Assembly: GCF_001547995.1 (NCBI RefSeq)
Contig: NZ_AP014690.1
Span: 1-64,000 of the forward strand
DNA from: Asaia bogorensis NBRC 16594
GTDB taxonomy: Bacteria > Pseudomonadota > Alphaproteobacteria > Acetobacterales > Acetobacteraceae
Direction of reading: 5' to 3'
Length of the DNA stretch: 64,000 nt
Shown: positions 35,747 through 44,733 of the stretch, in pieces
Layout of the letters: every line of letters begins with the position of its first letter
How positions within the stretch are numbered: the stretch's first letter is position 1
Made by a program: the position numbers and the translations under genes
Notes under the pieces: model-generated
What the model was told of the DNA's origin: nothing
Seen by the model: the letters and a program-made list of their open reading frames with translations, nothing else
Databases searched by the model: none

Positions 35747-38032
35747 ATGACGCAGTCGGGCCATTCCCTTGCTTTCTCGCCACAACGCCAGCCCGGAAAC
35801 GCTGGGCAATGGACGCGTCAGCGTAAATTATCGGCGTCGAAACTGCTTTGTCTGGGTGTGTCCCTGCTCGTTCTGGGCGGAGGTTGGGCGCAGGCTCAGG
35901 ACAATAGCGCCGGAGCCAAGGCGTCTGCCTCCAGCGCAATGAATCCCCAGACTCCAGCGCATATCGATGCAACGGGCACGGAAAAAGAAACCCAAAATCC
36001 GGATAATGCGAGCAAAGCGAGTGGTCCCCCGGTTGCGTCACCAGCGACGCAGCCCGAGAGCACGGGCTCGCAGGCCCCTTCCCACCGCGTGACCGTAGCA
36101 AGCGAAGCCGCACAGTCGCTGCATGTCGCCTCCGTGCCGCAGGATCTGCGTTCGCCGTCCATCGCGCTGGGTGGGCTTTTTGCTGCCATCGGCGGTGCGC
36201 ATCTGGCGCCCGACTTCAAGAATGTCGCTGATTCGCGCCCGGACGAGGCCCCAGCCGATCTCCTGAACGACTGGGAAACGCAGCGGCATCATCCGGATTT
36301 CAATCTGCGCGATTTCTATCAGCAGCATTTCTCGCCGCCGATCAGGCGTGACGTGTCCTACCGACGTAAGGCGGATGAGAACATCTATGATTATATCCAA
36401 GGCATGTGGGGCGTTCTGACACGTCAGCCTGACAAGCCCATGTCCTACTCCTCGCTCTTGCCATTGCCTCATCCCTATGTGGTGCCCGGGGGGCGTTTTT
36501 CGGAGCTGTATTACTGGGACACGTATTTCACCATGATCGGTCTGTATGAGACCGGGCAGTGGGATCTGCTGCGCGGGATGATCGGCGATATGGCATCACT
36601 GATCGATCGCTATGACCATATTCCCAATGGCACACGCACCTATTATCTCAGCCGTTCAGAGCCGCCTTTCTTCTCGCTGATGGTCGATCTTCTGGCGCAG
36701 CATGACGGGCAGGGGGCCTATAAACGCTACCTTCCCCAATTGCAGAAAGAGTACGCCTACTGGATGGAAGGGGCGGACACGCTCAAGCCGGGGCAGGCCT
36801 ATCGCCATGTCGTGCGCCTGCATGACGGAACCCTGCTGCTGCGCCACTGGGATGATCTCGATACGCCCCGTGATGAGAGCTATCCTGAAGACGTTGCAAC
36901 GGCTGCCCGCGCGCCATCGCGCGCGCCTGCGGATGTCTATCGTGATCTGCGGGCCGGGTCGGAAACCGGTTGGGATTTCTCGTCACGCTGGCTCGCCGAT
37001 GGCCATACGCTGGCGACCATTCATACGACCGATCTGGCACCCATCGAGGTGAACGCCCTGATGGTGCATCTGGAGCAGACACTCGAACACGCCTACGCCC
37101 TGACAGGGCAACGCAAGCTGGCCAGGCTTTATGGTCAGCGCGCCGATGAGCGTGTTGCCGTCATGCGGCGTGTGTTCTGGGACGATGATCGTCAGGCCTT
37201 TTACGACTATGACTGGCGCAAGGGTCGCCTGACCGATGTGCTCTCAGCGGCAACGGCCATGCCCCTTTTCCTGCGTATTGCCTCGCAGGATCAGGCAATG
37301 GCGGTTGCGGAAACGATCAGGGACAAGCTTCTGCGGCCCGGTGGCATCATGGCGACTGACCATGAGAGCGGGCAGCAATGGGACGCACCGAATGGCTGGG
37401 CACCTGAGGAGTGGATGGCCATCAAGGGGCTCAACAACTACGGCGATACGGAACTGGCTGAAACCATTGCTCGGCGCTGGATGGCGCGTGTGATCGGCAC
37501 CTATGAAAAATCAGGTGTGCTGCTCGAGAAATACGATGTCGAATCCCCGACAATCAGTGCCACCGGAGGCAAGGGTGGGGGGGAGTATCCCATGCAGATC
37601 GGCTTTGGCTGGACCAATGGCACCTTGCTTGGGCTGATGCGTCGCTATCCTGGTGATACGAGCAAGATACTTCAGCGTAACCCGCTTTCGAGCCAACCAC
37701 CGATTGATGTTCTGCCCCCAAGTGACCCCTATAGCGCGGTTGGTCCGGAGGCCAATGATCCAGTGATGGCCCCTGCGAAACCGGCAGGGGATGTCGATAC
37801 GGGTGCTCAGGAGAAAACCGCTCATGCGAGCACCATAAATAGTGACGCGCAGCAGGTCGCACCCAAGGCGGCCTCTACTGACGGGACCGCAGCCAACCCG
37901 GCAACGAAGCCCGGGGAAGCACCGGATGGTGCTGCGGGCAGTGGGGCGGGCAACAGGGCAAGCGGTGTGGAACCCACCCCGCTCGATCAGCGTGTGCCGA
38001 CCCGCAAGATGACCGCCTATCAGCCTTCCTGA
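35747..38032 (+). CDS. Periplasmic trehalase (GH37) with low-complexity ends
   Basis: Hydrolyses alpha,alpha-trehalose to glucose outside the cytoplasm. It has 761 residues, longer than the usual 540-560. The signal sequence lies near residues 30-52 (LLCLGVSLLVLGGGWAQAQ). A Ser/Ala/Thr/Pro-rich segment extends to about residue 125. The catalytic domain carries both trehalase signatures, PGGRFSELYYWDTY and QWDAPNGWAP, and GGGEYPMQIGFGWTNG near its end. The last 110 residues are again Ala/Pro/Thr/Asp-rich and probably disordered. AAGGAGAG precedes the ATG. The 3' end overlaps the convergent aminotransferase by 13 bases. Confidence 0.93.
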   Translation: MTQSGHSLAFSPQRQPGNAGQWTRQRKLSASKLLCLGVSLLVLGGGWAQAQDNSAGAKASASSAMNPQTPAHIDATGTEKETQNPDNASKASGPPVASPATQPESTGSQAPSHRVTVASEAAQSLHVASVPQDLRSPSIALGGLFAAIGGAHLAPDFKNVADSRPDEAPADLLNDWETQRHHPDFNLRDFYQQHFSPPIRRDVSYRRKADENIYDYIQGMWGVLTRQPDKPMSYSSLLPLPHPYVVPGGRFSELYYWDTYFTMIGLYETGQWDLLRGMIGDMASLIDRYDHIPNGTRTYYLSRSEPPFFSLMVDLLAQHDGQGAYKRYLPQLQKEYAYWMEGADTLKPGQAYRHVVRLHDGTLLLRHWDDLDTPRDESYPEDVATAARAPSRAPADVYRDLRAGSETGWDFSSRWLADGHTLATIHTTDLAPIEVNALMVHLEQTLEHAYALTGQRKLARLYGQRADERVAVMRRVFWDDDRQAFYDYDWRKGRLTDVLSAATAMPLFLRIASQDQAMAVAETIRDKLLRPGGIMATDHESGQQWDAPNGWAPEEWMAIKGLNNYGDTELAETIARRWMARVIGTYEKSGVLLEKYDVESPTISATGGKGGGEYPMQIGFGWTNGTLLGLMRRYPGDTSKILQRNPLSSQPPIDVLPPSDPYSAVGPEANDPVMAPAKPAGDVDTGAQEKTAHASTINSDAQQVAPKAASTDGTAANPATKPGEAPDGAAGSGAGNRASGVEPTPLDQRVPTRKMTAYQPS

Positions 38033-39216
38033 GCAAGTTCTCCGTGTGGGGTCGGTGTGTAGCAAAGAGCCAGACGCCTGAGCGCTTCGTGAAGCACGGC
38101 GTCTGTCTTGCAGAACGCAAAGCGTATCAGGTGGCGCGGTGGGGGGGCACCCTCGGGGTCATAAAATGCCGAGACCGGGATAGCGGCGACTCCGGCCTCG
38201 GTCACGAGATCGCGGCAGAACGTCACGTCATCGCGTCTACGGGCATGGGCGGTAATGTCGGCAACGACGAAATAACTGCCGTCAGCGGGCAGGGTAGGAA
38301 AGCCGAGCGCATGAAGCCCATTGGCAAACAGGTCGCGTCGCGCCCGCAGGCTGTCGGATAGTTCGGTGAAGAACGCCTCTCCCAGATCCAGCCCCTTCGC
38401 GACAGCGCGCTGAAGGTTCGGTGCGCTGGAAAACGCGACGATCTGATGAGCCTTTGCAATGACGGCGGCAAGATCAGGGCAGGCAGTAATGTAACCGATT
38501 TTCCACCCGGTCACCGAGAAGCTCTTTCCCGCGCTGCCAATGCGAATGGCGCGTTCGCGCATGCCGGGCCGTGTCATGAGCGGGATATGTTTCACCCCGA
38601 ATGTCAGATGCTCGTAAACCTCGTCGCACAGGGCATAGCAATCATGCTCGAGCACAAGCGAGGCGATAAGATCGAGCTCGTCCGTGGTGAAGACCTTGCC
38701 GCTGGGGTTCATGGGCGAGTTAAGCAGAACGAGCTTCGTTCTGGCCGAAAAGGCAGCCCGCAAATCGGCTTCAGGCAGGTGCCAGTCAGGGGCTTCCACC
38801 CGCACACAGCGTGGCACGGCACCAAGCATACGCAGCATGGGCAGATAGGTGTCGTAAAGCGGCTCGATCAGCACGACCTCATCACCCGGCTCGATGAGTG
38901 CCATCATGCTGACGGCAAGCGCCTCCGTGGCGCCGGAGGTCACAATCACTTCCTGCGCCGGATCGACCTGCAGGCCATAGTCACGGGCATTGGCCCTTGC
39001 CACTGCCTCACGCAGTTCGGGCAGGCCGGTCAGGGGAGCATACTGGTTGCGCTGGTCTTTCAGCGCCTCCGCAGCCGCATCAATCAGCGCAGCGGGGCCT
39101 TCCGTATCGGGAAAGCCCTGCCCCAGATTCACCGCCCCATGTGCAGCGGCAAGCTGGGACATGGTGGTGAAAATGGTGGTTGGCAAAGAGCTGAGAAAGG
39201 CGTTTGGTTTTTTCAT
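38020..39216 (-). CDS. Pyridoxal-phosphate aminotransferase, class I/II (YbdL/kynurenine-type)
   Basis: A fold-type I aminotransferase of 398 residues. The start at 39216 (MKKPNAFLSSLPTTIF) fits the family's N-terminus. GQGFPDTEGPAALIDAA, YAPLTGLPELREA and SPMNPSGKVFTTDEL are typical, and the PLP lysine is in SAGKSFSVTGWKIGY. This I-gamma branch holds methionine/kynurenine/glutamine 2-oxo aminotransferases. Family and cofactor are firm, the substrate is not. A structured intergenic region lies just upstream. Confidence 0.88.
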   Translation of the reverse strand: MKKPNAFLSSLPTTIFTTMSQLAAAHGAVNLGQGFPDTEGPAALIDAAAEALKDQRNQYAPLTGLPELREAVARANARDYGLQVDPAQEVIVTSGATEALAVSMMALIEPGDEVVLIEPLYDTYLPMLRMLGAVPRCVRVEAPDWHLPEADLRAAFSARTKLVLLNSPMNPSGKVFTTDELDLIASLVLEHDCYALCDEVYEHLTFGVKHIPLMTRPGMRERAIRIGSAGKSFSVTGWKIGYITACPDLAAVIAKAHQIVAFSSAPNLQRAVAKGLDLGEAFFTELSDSLRARRDLFANGLHALGFPTLPADGSYFVVADITAHARRRDDVTFCRDLVTEAGVAAIPVSAFYDPEGAPPPRHLIRFAFCKTDAVLHEALRRLALCYTPTPHGELAQEG

Positions 39217-39673
39217 GCCGGGCCTGCGCTGGAAAGGGACAGGGCATGATACCGGCTTAATGCGGGGTGTAAAATCGGCCCGATCCCGCATGCTGTCGCA
39301 CCTTCATGGTGTCGATGGCGGCCTGACACGGTTCCGGTCGTGTGAAAGGGGCGTGGCCTCGCAGTCCTGCCGGCTGTCAGCCCGGTTGAAACCGGGACTC
39401 CACCGGTCAAGGCACATCACAGTCGCGTGCGAGGCAGAAAAAAACAACGATAAGGGAGCGAAACGCTCCGATATGCTATTTTTGTTGGTCAGTCATGCGT
39501 CGTTTTGCTTCCGGAAAGGGATATGGGGGGGCGGATGGGGTTCGAAGAGGGTCTTTTTCGTTATGTCAGACGCGTAAAAAACCTTTGGAATACTCGACAG
39601 TTCGCGAATCCTGTCCTAATCGTTTTGCAGCCGATCAGTGCGGCCCCTTGAGGCAGAAACAGGTAGTTGACAA
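39217..39673. other. Intergenic region upstream of glnA and the aminotransferase gene
   Basis: 457 bases between divergent genes, without a supported gene. It contains the structured element described separately (39356-39435). It also has a short hairpin GGAGCG-AAA-CGCTCC (39455-39469) with a run of five T about ten bases downstream, and an AT-richer stretch to 39620 that probably holds the glnA promoter. No ribosome-binding site stronger than AGG is seen before the glnA ATG. Confidence 0.5.
39356..39435. ncRNA. Candidate structured RNA element, unknown class
   Basis: GCCTCGCA (39356-39363) pairs perfectly with TGCGAGGC (39428-39435), enclosing a hairpin CCCGGT-TGAA-ACCGGG (39381-39396) and further short complementary GC-rich stretches. 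Another hairpin, ACACG...CGTGT, lies just outside at about 39326-39343. Such nested stems suggest a leader RNA or small RNA on one strand. I could not match it to a riboswitch class I know, and the strand is undecided: plus would lead glnA, minus would lead the aminotransferase. Confidence 0.3.
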
Positions 39674-41161
39674 ATGGCGAAAAAAGCTCCAGCCGCGGCG
39701 TCCAAGGCTGCGTCCTCCACGATTGCAGCGCCCAAGCCGGGCAAGCCGGACAGCGCCGCTGTAAAGCGCGTTTTCGAGCTGATGCAGGAACACTCCGTCG
39801 AGCTGGTTGACCTGCGCTTCACCGACCCGAAGGGCAAGTGGCACCACACGACCCAGTGGCACACCACCATCGAGGAAGACACCTTCGTTGAAGGCTTCAT
39901 GTTCGATGGTTCGTCGATTGCTGGCTGGAAGGCCATCAACGAATCCGACATGGTGCTCCTGCCTGACCCGACCACAGCCGTCATGGATCCGTTCTCGGCC
40001 AAGCCGCAGCTGATCCTGATCTGCGATATCGTCGAGCCCCGCACCGGCAATTTCTATGCCCGCGACCCGCGCGCGACGGCCAAGGCTGCTGAAGCCTATC
40101 TGAAGACCACAGGCCTGGGTGACACCGCCTTCTTCGGTCCTGAAGCCGAGTTCTTCATTTTCGACAACGTCAAGTTCGGCACGGGCCCGAACTACGGCAC
40201 GTATCAGCTCGACAGCATCGAAGGCCCTGACGCCTCGATGAAGGACTACCCGGAAGGCAATATGGGCCATCGTCCGGTGGTCAAGGGCGGTTACTTCCCG
40301 GTTGCTCCGGTCGATAGCGAAGGCGACCTGCGCGCCGAGATGCTCTCCACCATGGGTGAGATGGGCCTTCCGATCGAAAAGCACCACCACGAAGTGGCAC
40401 AGTCGCAGCACGAGCTGGGCACGAAGTTTGCCACGCTGGTGCAGTCGGCCGACTTCATGCAGATCTACAAGTACTGCGTGCACAACGTCGCCCATTCCTA
40501 TGGCAAGACGGCCACCTTCATGCCGAAGCCCATCGCTGGCGATAATGGCTCGGGCATGCATGTGCATCAGTCGATCTGGCGCGATGGCAAGCCGCTTTTT
40601 GCAGGTGACCAGTATGCTGGCCTGTCGGAAGATGCGCTGTTCTACATTGGCGGCATCATCAAGCATGCCAAGGCGCTGAACGCCTTCACCAACCCGTCGA
40701 CCAACTCCTACAAGCGTCTGATCCCGGGCTTTGAAGCCCCCGTCCTGCTCGCTTACTCGGCTGCCAACCGTTCGGCCTCGTGCCGTATTCCGTACTCGGT
40801 GGGCCCGAAGGCAAAGCGTATCGAGGTCCGTTTCCCGGATCCGACCGCCAACCCCTACCTTGCCTTCGCCGCCATGCTGATGGCTGGCCTCGACGGCATC
40901 CGTAACAAGATCCATCCGGGCGAAGCCATGGACAAGGACCTGTACGAACTGCCGAAGGAAGAGCTGGCCCAGATCCCGACGGTCTGCGGTTCGCTCCGTG
41001 AAGCCCTTCAGGCCCTCGAAGCCGATTTCGCGTTCCTGCTCGAAGGCGATGTCTTCACCAAGGACCAGATCGAGAGCTACATCGAGCTGAAGTGGAAAGA
41101 AGTCTACAAGTTCGAGCACACGCCGCACCCGGCCGAGTTCGAAATGTACTACTCGGTCTGA
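39674..41161 (+). CDS. glnA: Glutamine synthetase, type I
   Basis: Makes glutamine from glutamate, ammonia and ATP; the central ammonium-assimilation enzyme, a cytoplasmic dodecamer. It has 495 residues, about 25 more than usual because of an Ala/Lys/Pro-rich N-terminal extension. Signatures include [37 protein letters not shown] ([11 protein letters not shown] in full), [18 protein letters not shown] and [12 protein letters not shown]. The adenylylation Tyr is in KDLYELP, so GlnE-type regulation is possible. No glnB lies next to it, unlike many alphaproteobacteria. A clear terminator follows. Confidence 0.96.
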   Translation: MAKKAPAAASKAASSTIAAPKPGKPDSAAVKRVFELMQEHSVELVDLRFTDPKGKWHHTTQWHTTIEEDTFVEGFMFDGSSIAGWKAINESDMVLLPDPTTAVMDPFSAKPQLILICDIVEPRTGNFYARDPRATAKAAEAYLKTTGLGDTAFFGPEAEFFIFDNVKFGTGPNYGTYQLDSIEGPDASMKDYPEGNMGHRPVVKGGYFPVAPVDSEGDLRAEMLSTMGEMGLPIEKHHHEVAQSQHELGTKFATLVQSADFMQIYKYCVHNVAHSYGKTATFMPKPIAGDNGSGMHVHQSIWRDGKPLFAGDQYAGLSEDALFYIGGIIKHAKALNAFTNPSTNSYKRLIPGFEAPVLLAYSAANRSASCRIPYSVGPKAKRIEVRFPDPTANPYLAFAAMLMAGLDGIRNKIHPGEAMDKDLYELPKEELAQIPTVCGSLREALQALEADFAFLLEGDVFTKDQIESYIELKWKEVYKFEHTPHPAEFEMYYSV

Positions 41162-41171
41162 TCCGAGGAAA

Positions 41172-41200
41172 AAGCCCGGCCTTCGCGCCGGGCTTTTTTT
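41172..41200 (+). terminator. Rho-independent terminator of glnA
   Basis: Nine-base-pair stem AAGCCCGGC (41172-41180) with GCCGGGCTT (41187-41195), loop CTTCGC, followed by seven T residues. It starts eleven bases after the glnA stop. Confidence 0.92.
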
Positions 41201-41218
41201 ATGTCTGCACCGTTTCTC

Positions 41219-42190
41219 TCACCCCGCGTGGGTTGGCATGATTTCGGTTGTCAGGCTGTGGTCGTGCTGGTTGGGAGAGGGAAGTGCCAGGTCATGGCAC
41301 GTATCGGATAGCAGCTTACGCAAGGCGCGGTGGGCAGGATCCACATGGGTGCGCTCTCCCCAGACAAGATATTTGTCAAACCCCGGCAGGACGAGCGGCG
41401 CAGGTGGCGCGAAAACCGTCAGATCATGACGTGTCGCCAGAAGGCGTGAGGGCAGCACAGCGACAAGATCTGTGCGGGTCAGAAGATCAGGCACCATGAG
41501 GAAGCCCGAGGTCGAAACGGCCACGTGGCGTTTCAGGCTCAAACGGCGCAGCGCAGCGTCGGTCATGGCCTCGAAGCCGCCTCCGTCTGGCGATACCACC
41601 ACATGATCAGCCTTGCAGAACCGGTCGAGTGTCATGCCTCCGGAGAGGGCGGGATGCCCGAGACGGGTCGCACAGAGCCATGTCTCGTGAAAAAGCTTTT
41701 GCGCATGGAGCGCCGGCGTGCAGGCTTCGCTGGCAAGCAACGCCCAGTCGAGAACTCCACGTTCAAGATGGTCCTGCGCTGTCTCCCCATTCAGGTCATG
41801 CAGGGCAATGCGTATGCCCGGCGCCACGTCCCGCAATCGGGCGATGAAGGGGAGGAGAACCGTGTGGATTGCATAATCGGTGGCGGCAACAGACAAGGTA
41901 AGAGAGGCGGTTGCCGGATCGAAAACGACAGGCTCTGCCAGACTATCGAGCTGCGTCAGTATCGCACGTAATGGCTGGGCCAGGGCGAGCGCGCGGGGTG
42001 TGCAGACGAGTGACCGCCCCTGACGCACGAGGAGCGGATCGTCAAAGGTCTCACGCAGCCGGGCAAGCATATTGCTTATGGCAGGTTGTGTGACGCTCAT
42101 GAGGGATGCGGTACGGGTGACGCTTTGTGTGGTGACGAGCAGGTCGAGTGCACGCAGCTGTGTGAGATCGAGCCTTCCGAGCCTGTCCAT
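41219..42190 (-). CDS. LysR family transcriptional regulator
   Basis: 323 residues. The N-terminal winged helix-turn-helix is DLTQLRALDLLVTTQSVTRT ... VTQPAISNML, residues 7-53. A periplasmic-binding-like effector domain follows, with VAATDYAIHTVLLPFI opening it. It is divergent from an SRPBCC-domain gene across about 130 bases, the classical LysR layout, so it probably controls that gene. The start at 42190 is preferred because GGAGGGAAAAG precedes it; the alternative at 42226 lacks such a signal. The effector is unknown. Confidence 0.9.
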   Translation of the reverse strand: MDRLGRLDLTQLRALDLLVTTQSVTRTASLMSVTQPAISNMLARLRETFDDPLLVRQGRSLVCTPRALALAQPLRAILTQLDSLAEPVVFDPATASLTLSVAATDYAIHTVLLPFIARLRDVAPGIRIALHDLNGETAQDHLERGVLDWALLASEACTPALHAQKLFHETWLCATRLGHPALSGGMTLDRFCKADHVVVSPDGGGFEAMTDAALRRLSLKRHVAVSTSGFLMVPDLLTRTDLVAVLPSRLLATRHDLTVFAPPAPLVLPGFDKYLVWGERTHVDPAHRALRKLLSDTCHDLALPSPNQHDHSLTTEIMPTHAG

Positions 42191-42317
42191 AAGAGCTTTT
42201 CCCTCCACGAAGGATGTTCGATTCATTACATCAAGTGATGGATCGGATTATCAATCATGATTTTTCGTTATGGAACAAATCTGACAGTTCAGGGAGCAGT
42301 GAAGAGGAGATGCCGCA

Positions 42318-42848
42318 ATGACCCCCTATCCTGTGATGAACGCCATTCTCTGGCCTGAGGGGTACCTACCCGGCCTGGCGGATAATTTCGTTTCCAATGA
42401 GTGCATCGTGGCTGACGTGCCGTTGCTCAGCGTGTGGGCACTTCTGACCCATCCGGATGAATGGCCCCGCTACTACGCGAACGCCGCCAACCCGCGTATT
42501 CACAACGGCGATGGCCCGCAATTATCGGCAGGATGTCACTTTGCCTTCGAAACCTTCGGTTTCCCTGTTGAGGCCCGCGTCACGGAATATGTGGCACCCG
42601 AACACGGCAGACCCGGCAGATTGGCTTGGCATGGCTGGGCGGGAGAGAAGGGCACCGAGACGCGGCTTGACGTGCATCATGCCTGGCTTGTCGAGATGCT
42701 GACTGGCAACCGTCTGCGTGTCCTGACGCAGGAGACCCAGAACGGGGCACCCGCCAAGGCATTGGCCACGACCCGGCCCAACCCGATGCTCAATGGCCAT
42801 CAGGACTGGCTGGATGGGCTGATAAGACAAGCGCAGGCCTCTTTCTGA
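42318..42848 (+). CDS. SRPBCC (START-like) domain protein
   Basis: A 176-residue protein with a polyketide-cyclase/START-like fold. VSNECIVADVPLLSVWALLTHPDEWPRYY is a typical first strand-helix, and LSAGCHFAFETFGFPVEARVTEY and PGRLAWHGWAGEKGTETRLD give the curved sheet. Such proteins bind hydrophobic small molecules or act as cyclases. GAAGAGGAG precedes the ATG. It is the likely target of the divergent LysR regulator. Confidence 0.75.
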   Translation: MTPYPVMNAILWPEGYLPGLADNFVSNECIVADVPLLSVWALLTHPDEWPRYYANAANPRIHNGDGPQLSAGCHFAFETFGFPVEARVTEYVAPEHGRPGRLAWHGWAGEKGTETRLDVHHAWLVEMLTGNRLRVLTQETQNGAPAKALATTRPNPMLNGHQDWLDGLIRQAQASF

Positions 42849-43324
42849 CATCAGTATCCAGGCCAAGGCTGCCAATCACCAATGGCGGGGTTGAGATAGG
42901 CCCGAGAGATGCCCGGCGGTGGTTTGGCAGCGTGGTCGATCTTTCGGCAAGTCTGATGCCTGTTCAGTTCCGGGCGTTGCCGCGCTGAGGGGCATAACGG
43001 TTCCGCCGAGAGCTGAGAGCGTTGCGGTGCTCGCGTCCGGATCGTGTGCGGCTGTACCCTCCGCGGTTGGATACGTTCCGACCATGCGCGTATGGAACCG
43101 GCATGTGGGGACCGGAGAAAGGCCGCTTGTGCTAGCATCGAGATACATATCGGGCTCAAGTTTGCCTTGTTCTCAAGCCCCCACACGCATCGAACGGAAT
43201 GACCCTGCACAAGCCAACGTGCCGCCGAGAGGCGAGGGGCTGCGCAGTTCGTCATCATCGTTACGCGGGAAAGATCTTGACGAATCTGCGATTAGCGACG
43301 AAAAGCAACCCGTTCATGCGCCAT
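42849..43324. other. Gene-free stretch before tRNA-Thr
   Basis: 476 bases between the SRPBCC gene and the tRNA gene. Open frames on both strands (for example 42851-43258 minus) have no family features or ribosome-binding sites and are not called. The tRNA promoter should lie near the right end. I see no repeat or terminator of note. Confidence 0.5.
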
Positions 43325-43399
43325 GCCGGGTTAGCACAGTGGTAGTGCAGCGGTTTTGTAAACCGAAGGTCGGGGGTTCAAATCCCTCACCCGGCACCA
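43325..43399 (+). tRNA. tRNA-Thr (anticodon TGT)
   Basis: A full cloverleaf. Acceptor stem GCCGGGT pairs with ACCCGGC, the D stem is GCAC/GTGC, and the anticodon loop TTTGTAA has TGT at 43357-43359, which reads ACA (Thr). The T arm contains GGTTCAAATCC. Discriminator A and an encoded CCA end the gene at 43399. The first anticodon-stem pair is a G-A mismatch. The tRNA sits exactly at the border between chromosomal genes and the defence island/prophage, so its 3' end is a plausible integration site. Confidence 0.95.
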
Positions 43400-43567
43400 G
43401 AAATCCTTATATAGCAAGCATTCTGGAAAAGCGTATTGTGCGAACGAATCGAGCACGACGCGTGGCATGTCGGATAAAAAGCCGGATAAGACGCTAGCCT
43501 TTCTTGACCTTCAAGCGTGCAATCATTCCGTAAGGCGTTATGATCTGCTCATCAGAGGTGGGCAGGA

Positions 43568-44494
43568 ATGATGGTTGACATCAACTGGGTCTGGCAGAAA
43601 TTAAACGCCGAGCGCGAGTTCTGTGAACTGGATGGCGACGCGTTTGAACATCGCTTTCAGACCATTGCCAAACGGCTATGGAAAACAGACTTCACGGCGA
43701 CTATCCCGATGGGAAAGCGCGGTGACTTGAAGTGTGACGGGTTTCGCCACTCCACCGGGACAGTGTATCAATGTTATGGCCCTAGATATGGGCAAGCCAA
43801 TGTTGGTGCAGCACTTCTCAAGATAGACCAGGATCTCAAGGGCGCCAAAGAACACTGGGGTCAAGAACTTAAAGAATGGAAGTTCGTTTACAACCTCTAT
43901 CGTGACAAGGTGCCTTCTGAAATTGTGAGGAAGATAGCCGAGCTCAGCCGCGAGCTGGAGGTGTCTGCGGCTCCATTTGACCGCTCAGACATTCTGGGCA
44001 TGATCGAGCTGCTCGACGGCGTATCGCGCTCTGAGCTTTATGGTTCGGCTCCAAACGCAACAGCGATGGCAACCATAAACTACCATAATTTAGGGCGGGC
44101 TCTGACTGCTATCAGAAGAGCAATCTCGGCAGACCCACTCAAGCCCGTACCGCTCTCGGCATCATTGAGTGACAAGGTCAAGAAGAACGAACTGTCAGCA
44201 GCGACCGAGAGTTTTTTGACCATCGGGCAGGTTGGCGTGCCAAAGGTCGAGGCTTACTTAGCATCTCAGGCTGACCCAGAGGAATCTGAACGTATGGCTG
44301 AGGGCTTTAAGAACCACTATGAGAACTGTGTAGCGCGCGGGGATGAACCAGAGCATATATTCAGCGAGATGCTGAAATTTGCAGGGGGAGCTACTGGGCA
44401 ATCTGAGCGTGACGCTGCCGCTCTAGCGATCGTGACCCGTTTTTTCGTTACATGTCAGATTTTTGAGGTGCCTGCCATGAGCGAGGTCAAATGA
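43568..44494 (+). CDS. Putative effector component of an ABC-three-component (ABC-3C) system
   Basis: 308 residues, no signal peptide. The N-terminal third has a nuclease-like pattern: FEHRFQTIAKRLWKTDFTAT, then GDLKCDGFRHSTGTVYQCYG near residues 52-75. This resembles restriction-endonuclease-fold motifs (Asp, then Q-x-(K/Y)), but the expected Lys is missing. The C-terminal half is helical. Its stop overlaps the next start (ATGA at 44491), so it is coupled to the MC6-like gene. A second ATG at 43571 is better spaced from AGGA. The effector role is inferred from operon order, not from a proven domain. Confidence 0.6.
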   Translation: MMVDINWVWQKLNAEREFCELDGDAFEHRFQTIAKRLWKTDFTATIPMGKRGDLKCDGFRHSTGTVYQCYGPRYGQANVGAALLKIDQDLKGAKEHWGQELKEWKFVYNLYRDKVPSEIVRKIAELSRELEVSAAPFDRSDILGMIELLDGVSRSELYGSAPNATAMATINYHNLGRALTAIRRAISADPLKPVPLSASLSDKVKKNELSAATESFLTIGQVGVPKVEAYLASQADPEESERMAEGFKNHYENCVARGDEPEHIFSEMLKFAGGATGQSERDAAALAIVTRFFVTCQIFEVPAMSEVK

Positions 44495-44733
44495 TTCTTC
44501 CTACGAAGAATATTAGTCCTGATAGAGCTCTGCTCACCATCGCCGGGCAGATTTTTGCCCGGCTTGATGGCGCGTGTACGGTCTCCGGAGTGTGGGATGA
44601 GTTCCGGACAAAGCAGCAGTCTCGTCCAATTGCCTATGGGTGGTTTATTTTAGCCGTGGACCTGCTTTTTCTGATGGGCCTGGTCTGGCTCGATCAAGAC
44701 GGGCTTTTACGACGAAACGTTGGGAGGGAATAA
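44491..44733 (+). CDS. ABC-3C middle component, MC6-like
   Basis: An 80-residue adaptor. Its opening MILPTKNISPDRALLTIAGQ and the later AYGWFILAVDLLFLMGLVWL follow the pattern I know for ABC-3C middle component 6 (L-P-x-K-x-I-x-x-D-R-A-L-L, then W-F-x-L-A-x-D-L-L). Such components link the ATPase to the effector. Overlaps the effector gene by four bases, and its TAA is immediately followed by the GTG of the ATPase gene. Confidence 0.7.
   Translation: MILPTKNISPDRALLTIAGQIFARLDGACTVSGVWDEFRTKQQSRPIAYGWFILAVDLLFLMGLVWLDQDGLLRRNVGRE

Noticed and set aside
39320-39440. Cobalamin or SAM-type riboswitch upstream of glnA
   Set aside because: Stems are present, but the conserved core sequences of those classes are not.
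39635-41128. Open frame of 497 codons on the minus strand opposite glnA
   Set aside because: It mirrors the strongly biased codons of glnA, has no recognisable domain and is rich in Arg, His and Gly; a shadow of the real gene.
42851-43258. Open frame of 135 codons on the minus strand in the gap before tRNA-Thr
   Set aside because: No domain, no ribosome-binding site, unusual Pro/Arg/Ser/Cys composition; not enough to call a gene.
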